A stretch of 64,000 nucleotides of DNA, from assembly GCA_037178975.1 (NCBI GenBank), contig JASJZH010000005.1:9076501-9140500 (forward strand). The letters run 5' to 3'. The translations under genes were made by a program, and so were the position numbers. Origin of the DNA: Oscheius tipulae. Lineage: Eukaryota; Nematoda; Chromadorea; Rhabditida; Rhabditidae. This document shows positions 58,701 to 64,000 of the stretch, one piece after another (position 1 is the stretch's first letter; every line of letters starts with the position of its first letter). The notes under the pieces are model-generated. The model was given only the letters and a program-made list of their open reading frames with translations, ran no database searches and was not told where the DNA came from.

Positions 58701-61700
58701 CTGCAATGAGTATTGGCAGGGCCGATACTGTACTATCCCGGTCTGTGTGAATAATGGAACGTTGAGCACTGACGACAGGTCATGCATCTGTCAGCCTAGA
58801 TTTACTGGGTTCAACTGTCAATGGGGTATGGTAACTGTCAACCATTCTGTGTCTCTGTCAACCTGTCCTTTCTCTGTCTATTATCAGTCCCGACTGCCAG
58901 TCTATCTATTTATCGTAACTTGCTTTCATCGTAACCTGTCACAGTCATCCTGTCCCACATAAGTACTCTATCAACTTGTTGTGTCTCTGTCTATCATCAG
59001 ACCCGACTGTCTCTTCATCGTAACCTTTCCCAATCACCCTGTCTCTATTAACAGTTCTGTCATCTTGTGTTGTCTCTGTCAATCATCAGACCCGGCTGCC
59101 TATTCGTAGCCTGTCCTAGTCGCCCTGTCCCGCTCGATAGTTCTACCTGTTCTGTCAACGATCCTATCTAGGATCAACGTACTCCCACCATGTCAACCTA
59201 TCTCCCACCTTGCATGACATATCTGCATCTGGAATTGTCTAAAGGAACTTCAAAACTTTCAGAAATGTGTGACTCCCTCTACACGGTGGTATTCACAAAC
59301 GATGCCAAGACTCTTATTTTGATGGTCGAGAACACGATTCAAAATCAGGGAGCCATCAATGCACTGGCTAACAATCTGTCGAGTATCTTCCAAAATGTCG
59401 ACCCGAACTTTTTCGCCAACTACATCCTCGGAACTTTTGATTGTAAGTTTTCTGTGCGAGAATATTGGGAGAGATGAGAGTGGCGCACCAACTCTCGACC
59501 TTCGAGAAACAAGGTTCGAAAAACAGCTGCGTATCGAAAAGCTAAGAGTTGGTGCGCAGAATTAAGGGTGTCGGAAACTTACAAGCTGAGCCTTTCCAGC
59601 CAGTCTGAACACAAAGTACACGGAATTCGAGACCCTCACCAATCTGGGTAACGCCATCAAGGCTCTGAGCCCAACAGATCCAGGAGCCTGCACCATGCCT
59701 CTCTTCTCGTAATCGGCCTTTTTCTACCAGTATGTTCTGTCAATTTAGAGCAATCAACACCTTCTTTGGCGACGTCATCTCCGATTACGTTGCTTGGCCA
59801 AACTCTGAGATGCTCGTGGTCACCGCAGCTGGCTCGGCTGGAGACCAAAAGAGACGGGATGATCTTGTAAATCTGGCGGATCAGAGAATCAAGGTGAGAC
59901 TAGAGATTACCTGAAAAATTTGGGGTACAGGTCAGCTACATCTACAACGCTGACGCCTGCGGAAAGCAGCCAGGAGACGGATCAATTCGGGACATTGCCC
60001 GGACAGCCTATACCACGAATGGAAACGTGGCCTTCATGAACAGTAGCCAGATCAGCAGTGTAGGTTCAGTCCTCTGAGCAGCCTGTTCGGTCCCGTCACG
60101 AACTTTGAAAATAACCAGAGAGTTCGTAGCGGTATTCAAAGCGCGCGGTGTCTCATAGTGAAACTGTATCGAGCATTACATTTTTAGTATCTCTCTGTCT
60201 TCCTCCCCAGCAGATACTCCTCCAACACGCTGAGCAATCCTACAGTGGCTGGAAACTTCAGCTGCAGCGGAGGAGACCCCTGGCTTGTACAAGTCGACAG
60301 CAACACCACGGCCCTGTATATCGCCTTGACATCAGAGATTGGAGATCTTGGAGCCAAGGATCCGAAGCTGGGTTAGTAATAAAAACAGTTCTTGAACAAA
60401 ATCTGTTCTAGATAGCATTCAACCGGACATTCTGTACTCTCAAGATGGAACTCTTCTGTACAGAATTATTACGACGTCTGATCCGGGAATCTACTCACTC
60501 AATGTAAGGAGAGACAGCGAGACGGAGAAACAGAGAAAGACAGAGAAACATAGAGAGACAGAGAGTCAGAGAGAAAGTGAGACAGAGAGACAATACTGAT
60601 TCGAAGATTTAGATCAACTCCTACGGTCTCTGTTTCGCCTCGATCTGGTCAGTTGGCGGAGCTCAAGTATCGGTCTTTTATGCTCAAACCACACCCTCGA
60701 ATCCATCTGGATCGAGACAGGAGTCTAACGGGCACAGTCCATTTGCCTTTGTGAACAACGTCATCACGGCCCACGTTCAAGGAGCAGCTGGGCATCGAGC
60801 CAAACTCCAATACGCTGAGATCTTTGACGTGGATACGCAGCAAATCATCCTACGATCCGAGCTCTACCGACGTGATGGTCCATTCCCGACTTACCCAAAT
60901 GTGTCCTGTCAATTCGAATACGTCTCGGATCCGTTCACTTGTAACACCGATCTTCTGGCCGTGTACATTTACGGAATGGACGAGACGTACATTCAATTCC
61001 GACAGCAGTTCACTGCCTACTGTCTCAATTCGACTCTGACCACACAGACTCCGGGAACCGTTGGAACTACTCTCAGTACTACTGCAACTGCCTCGTCTGC
61101 GACAACTACATCTACACCATCGAAGACTGTCAGTACGACTCCGTACACTGGAACTACTGGAACAACTCCGATTGTAAGTGAGAGACAGCGATAGAAACTT
61201 TCCTTTTTTCAGCCGACCACCTCCTACGGAAATCGGAACCTGATCTTTGATGTTGTCTTCATGATTGATGTCAGTCAGGCCAACGTCAACAACTACGACA
61301 TTGTAAGCCAATGTTGGGACTAACAGACTTTCCAATTCAGCTTTCCAAATTCATCCAAACCCTCATGCTCTCCTACACTGTGGCTCAGGACAATGTCAGA
61401 GTTGGAATCCTGCCGGTCATGCCTGAAAATTCCACCCTTCCATGGGCCCAGCTCAAAACCATAACCTCTCAACAGGTGCTAGTCAACTATCTGAACCAGC
61501 TGAAACAGATCATTGTCGATGCTGGTATTTTCACCGAGGTCGGACAGTATGTCCAATCGTAAGTCCTCTAACGCTATCTGTTATTTCGGTAAATTCAGGG
61601 CCCTGAACCAAGCAACGAGTTACAACTTCATGATCAACGGCTACAGGACCTACATCACGAACCATCTGCTGATCTATTTGACCTCGACTACCACGTTCAG

Positions 61701-61964
61701 TGACACTCCGACGACTGAAACCATCAGAGCTGGCAAACAGTACGGAGTCATTACTGTCGGCTATGGGGCAGGTGCTACTGACACCAATGGTCTACAGGTA
61801 GGGGAAGACTTGGCCATATACCTTCGAGCCTTCAGGGACTGTCTGGAGGCGGAAATTGTGCCTTCACTGCGGCTGACCAGAACTCTCTGAACCGTGGTGT
61901 GTTGACTAGCATTCAGAATCTGATCTGGAACGCTGATGGAAACGGCATCTATTGTGGAATGTGA
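52747..61964 (+). CDS. IRG-7-like giant secreted protein, copy 2 (EGF, vWA-like, C-type lectin)
   Basis: Same domain order as the gene before it. Signal peptide MRLWLLAAVLAVAVFA (52747); a furin-type site RSKR (about 53139-53150) without a counterpart in copy 1; EGF-like CQTPGYTGEGC (53190); beta region with HGNNLRSPG (53825); EGF-like repeats (54190-54370); vWA-like DHPTLTLVMRSRQ (54405-55040); beta region (55090-55810); EGF-like repeats (55940-56100); vWA-like YVDMIFAVEMT (56190-57180); C-type lectin domain with FWIGL and CQKHRYD (57450-57900); EGF-like repeats (58660-58830); vWA-like domain (59270-60400); Thr-rich linker (61050-61165); final vWA where the MIDAS motif reads DVSQA and the last Ser is lost (61269). 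The stop is TGA at 61962. Introns carry a minisatellite, two foldback elements and a GAGACA array. The CTL domain lacks an obvious EPN/QPD sugar motif in my reading. Confidence 0.8.
57986..58075. repeat. Foldback element, diverged copy 3
   Basis: It begins GCACACCAACACTTGACC and shares the inner block CTGCGTATCAAAAAGC with the copy at 59483. The right arm is decayed. It is intronic. Confidence 0.45.
58830..59195 (+). repeat. Minisatellite of about 100-nt units
   Basis: Three or more imperfect units containing TGTCTCTGTCAATCATCAGA, CCCGACTGCC, TTCATCGTAACCTGTC and CAGTCACCCTGTC. It lies within an intron of the second IRG-7-like gene. Confidence 0.65.
59483..59557. repeat. 75-bp foldback element, copy 2
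   Basis: The arms GCGCACCAACTCT and AGAGTTGGTGCGC are perfect 13-bp inverted repeats at the ends of a 75-bp unit. The inside contains GCTGCGTATCGAAAAGC. It lies in intron 59443-59601. Confidence 0.8.
60503..60597. repeat. GAGACAGA array in intron
   Basis: Imperfect AGAGAGACAGAGA units in the intron between 60503 and 60612. Confidence 0.7.
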
Positions 61965-62789
61965 TTCTGAGAATGAAGTTGTGTCTCTTGAAAATTTACT
62001 GTCTCTGTCTTTGTCATTTTGTTATCTAAACATGCTACAAACGCAGTACACGGTAGCCCACTGGGCCTTTACACCTGCAGTCATGACGAATCTGCAATTC
62101 ACTGATCACGTTGAAGCACCGCAGCGTTGTCATCTTACAGGATATTCTCTTCGCGATTCTTGTTTGCAGGACTTCCGAGAAACAGTACCTAGAAAAGTTA
62201 GGGAAAGACGTCGGGGAGTAAGAATGTATCAGTGTCTCGGACTCTCAGAAATACAACTTTTGCGCTGGAATCGAGCACTGTTAGTTTTTCCTAATGGTCC
62301 TAAAAGTCCCCAAAATGTACCAAAGAAAAAGTACCAAATACCGCTGCGGGGTTCATTGATTTTTTTTTCAGAACCATCAGGACTGTGAATGACACCATCT
62401 TTGATGGCTGCTACCCGTGGCGGATTCAAGTATCTGTCACATTGCAGGCTCTTTTCCGAATACGAGAATGTCTGATGACGCCGTTAGCAATGTCTTACTG
62501 TCTCTGTGGAAAGAAATTGAACATTACCTGGTTGAAGAGATGAGGACGAGGTAGAGCAGGTAGACGAGAGTAGAAGAACATCAGTCTGGAGGCAGCATCA
62601 CAGTGAAAACTGAAGGCCCGAGAAGCGAGCAATCTAATTACCTTTACTTTTCAATTACCTTTACTTTTCAATTACCTTTACTTTTCACAATCCGTGCGCT
62701 TGCTTCCCAAGTCGCTCTACCAGCGGATCTACCTTTTGTGAAAAGGAAGAGGGGTTCCGGTCCCAGCACTGCGACACAGAGGGACCGTC
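61965..62789. other. Spacer upstream of the LINE
   Basis: Non-coding. It includes a CTGTCTCTGTCT patch near 62000 and a three-copy 17-nt tandem repeat (62636-62686). The part from about 62690 may belong to the LINE 5' region. No gene is supported. Confidence 0.5.
62636..62686 (+). repeat. Three perfect copies of a 17-nt tandem repeat
   Basis: AATTACCTTTACTTTTC is repeated at 62636-62652, 62653-62669 and 62670-62686 without mismatch, about 100 nt before the LINE reading frame. Confidence 0.95.
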
Positions 62790-64000
62790 ATGTCACCACC
62801 CGTGGTTCGAGGCCTGCTCAACATCTGCCAGCTCAACTGCCAATCCATCCACTCGAAGAGGCGACTACTCGAACTTGAGGAAGCGCTACTGAAGATCTCC
62901 TTCGATGTCATGGGCCTGAGCGAGACCTGGAAGTCCGGAAACGGTCAAGAGCTGCTGAGGAAGTCTGGCTGCCATCTTCTCTACAGTGGAGGCCAGCACA
63001 ACCGACGCGGCGTCGGCTTCATTGTGGCACCGCATCTCGTCCCCAACATCCATCGCTTCACGCCGATAGACGACAGATGCTGCACATTGGAGCTGAGAGG
63101 ACCGAATTGGAGTCTCCTTCTCGTCATGGGATACGCCCCTACAGGAGACGCCGATGATGCCGACTACGACCGCTTCCTGAGCAAGATTCAGAGAGCTGCG
63201 TACAACCCGAAGGGTGGATCCTTATGGAAACAGGGGCTGCCTTTTGGGGCCAATGATGTGAGTAAGGGTCAGAGCGCTGGAATCATGAGCCAGTCGAGCT
63301 TTCCCAGAAAACATCAGAGGTGTACAATAGTGCTCGGAGACTGGAATGCCTCGGTAGGAACGCGTCTTCATCCACTGGAACCATCAATCGGAGCTTACGG
63401 CTACGGCAACCGAAATCGTCGAGGAGACCAGCTCGTCTCTTTCTGTCAACAACACGGTTGGGATGTCGCTAGCACTTTCTGTAAGCAACGATCAGGAAGA
63501 AAGTGGACCTGGAGATCGCCGAATGGGACCACTTTGAAGGAGTATGACCTCTTCCTCGTCCGACGAACCACCAGAGTACGGAATGTCCATGTCATCAACC
63601 AGTTCAACTTCCGAAGCGACCACCGCCTCGTCCGTCTCACCCTCGATCTAGAGGCTAAGTTCCCAAGACGTAGACAACAGGCAACGCAGAAGAAGATGAA
63701 TTGGCCTCTCTTCCGTCATGGCATCCAGGAGAGAAGAGAAGCAATGGAGGACCCCGATCCAACAATCCAGTATCGTGGCATTCGCGAAGTCTTTGATGAA
63801 GCCCGTGCTGTGGCTACGGAAAGGATCCCACGCGCAGAAAGGCTCTCAACCAACACAAGAGACCTTTTCGACCAACGACGAGTTCTACTGGCCAAGGCTG
63901 ACATTCCATCACGTCTCCAACTGGTCCAAACGAACAAGTCACTGCGCATAGCCATTGCTTCGGATATTGAGAAGAATATGCTTAACCGGTACCACCAGAC
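62790..64000 (+). mobile_element. RTE-like LINE, 5' part of the open reading frame (AP endonuclease domain)
   Basis: An uninterrupted frame from ATG at 62790 runs to the window edge (403 codons). It shows the APE-type endonuclease that nicks the target for retrotransposition: LNICQLNCQSIHS (Asn), GLSETW (Glu), VLGDWNASVGTR (Asp/Asn), RKWTWRSPNGTT and FRSDHRLVRL (catalytic His). The block RKWTW.SPNG and the order of motifs recall nematode RTE elements. A helical linker follows the endonuclease, and the reverse transcriptase would lie beyond 64000. A loop of about 30 residues rich in Gly/Ser/Gln precedes the GDWN motif. The open frame suggests a young copy, but its 3' end is not visible. Confidence 0.85.

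Noticed and set aside
58830-59195. CRISPR-like array
   Set aside because: The units are imperfect, contiguous and in a nematode intron, with no spacers and no cas genes.

Overview
The window looks like nuclear DNA of a free-living rhabditid nematode. Host genes are cut by many very short introns (often 36-50 nt) that end in TTTCAG/TTTTAG. Several start codons sit directly behind a TTTCAG-type site, as expected for spliced-leader addition. The gene content also fits: an IRG-7-like EGF/vWA/C-type-lectin tandem pair, FLYWCH-type zinc fingers, a RalGEF, an MBL-fold protein and an RTE-like LINE. I see no bacterial features, no CRISPR, and nothing I would call a retrovirus or Polinton.

Layout. 1-1.8 kb: last exons of a basic, Ser-rich protein I do not recognise (+). 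2.3-5.2 kb: secreted MBL-fold (MBLAC1-like) protein with an unusual helical C-terminal extension (+). 5.26-6.86 kb: PP2A activator PTPA (-). 7.16-14.65 kb: Integrator subunit 1 (-), whose stop lies about 295 nt upstream of the PTPA start, an operon-like spacing. 15.4-16.7 kb: secreted trypsin-like protease (-). 16.8-19.9 kb: 536-residue unrecognised helical protein (+). 19.9-22.6 kb: non-coding. 22.65-27.2 kb: single-pass membrane protein with a thrombospondin type-1 repeat (+). 28.6-29.5 kb: BTB/POZ protein (-). 29.5-34.3 kb: repeat-rich, perhaps holding 5' exons of the next gene. 34.3-39.0 kb: RalGDS-family exchange factor (+). 39.4-42.5 kb: two tandem FLYWCH-type zinc-finger paralogues (+). 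42.9-52.2 and 52.7-62.0 kb: two tandem IRG-7-like giant secreted proteins with the same domain order (+). 62.8-64.0 kb: endonuclease part of an RTE-like LINE that runs off the window (+).

The genes do not form one pathway. Themes are RNA processing/phosphatase regulation on the left, secreted or surface proteins in the middle, and Ras/Ral signalling, DNA-binding factors and a large extracellular immune-type pair on the right.

The most unusual material is in the introns and spacers: (1) a dispersed tRNA-Arg(ACG)-like repeat in at least ten places on both strands; (2) a roughly 255-bp-period repeat built of two alternating hairpins (three dimers plus one solo hairpin); (3) a 75-bp intronic foldback element with GCGCACCAACT arms; (4) a perfect 21-bp inverted repeat with a 7-nt loop; (5) GAGACA/CTGTCT purine-pyrimidine arrays in most genes. 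In two introns of the MBL gene the reading frame can be kept only with an AAG 3' splice site. All exon boundaries are my reading of frame and splice signals and may be off by a base or two; the two giant genes and the membrane protein are given as spans.
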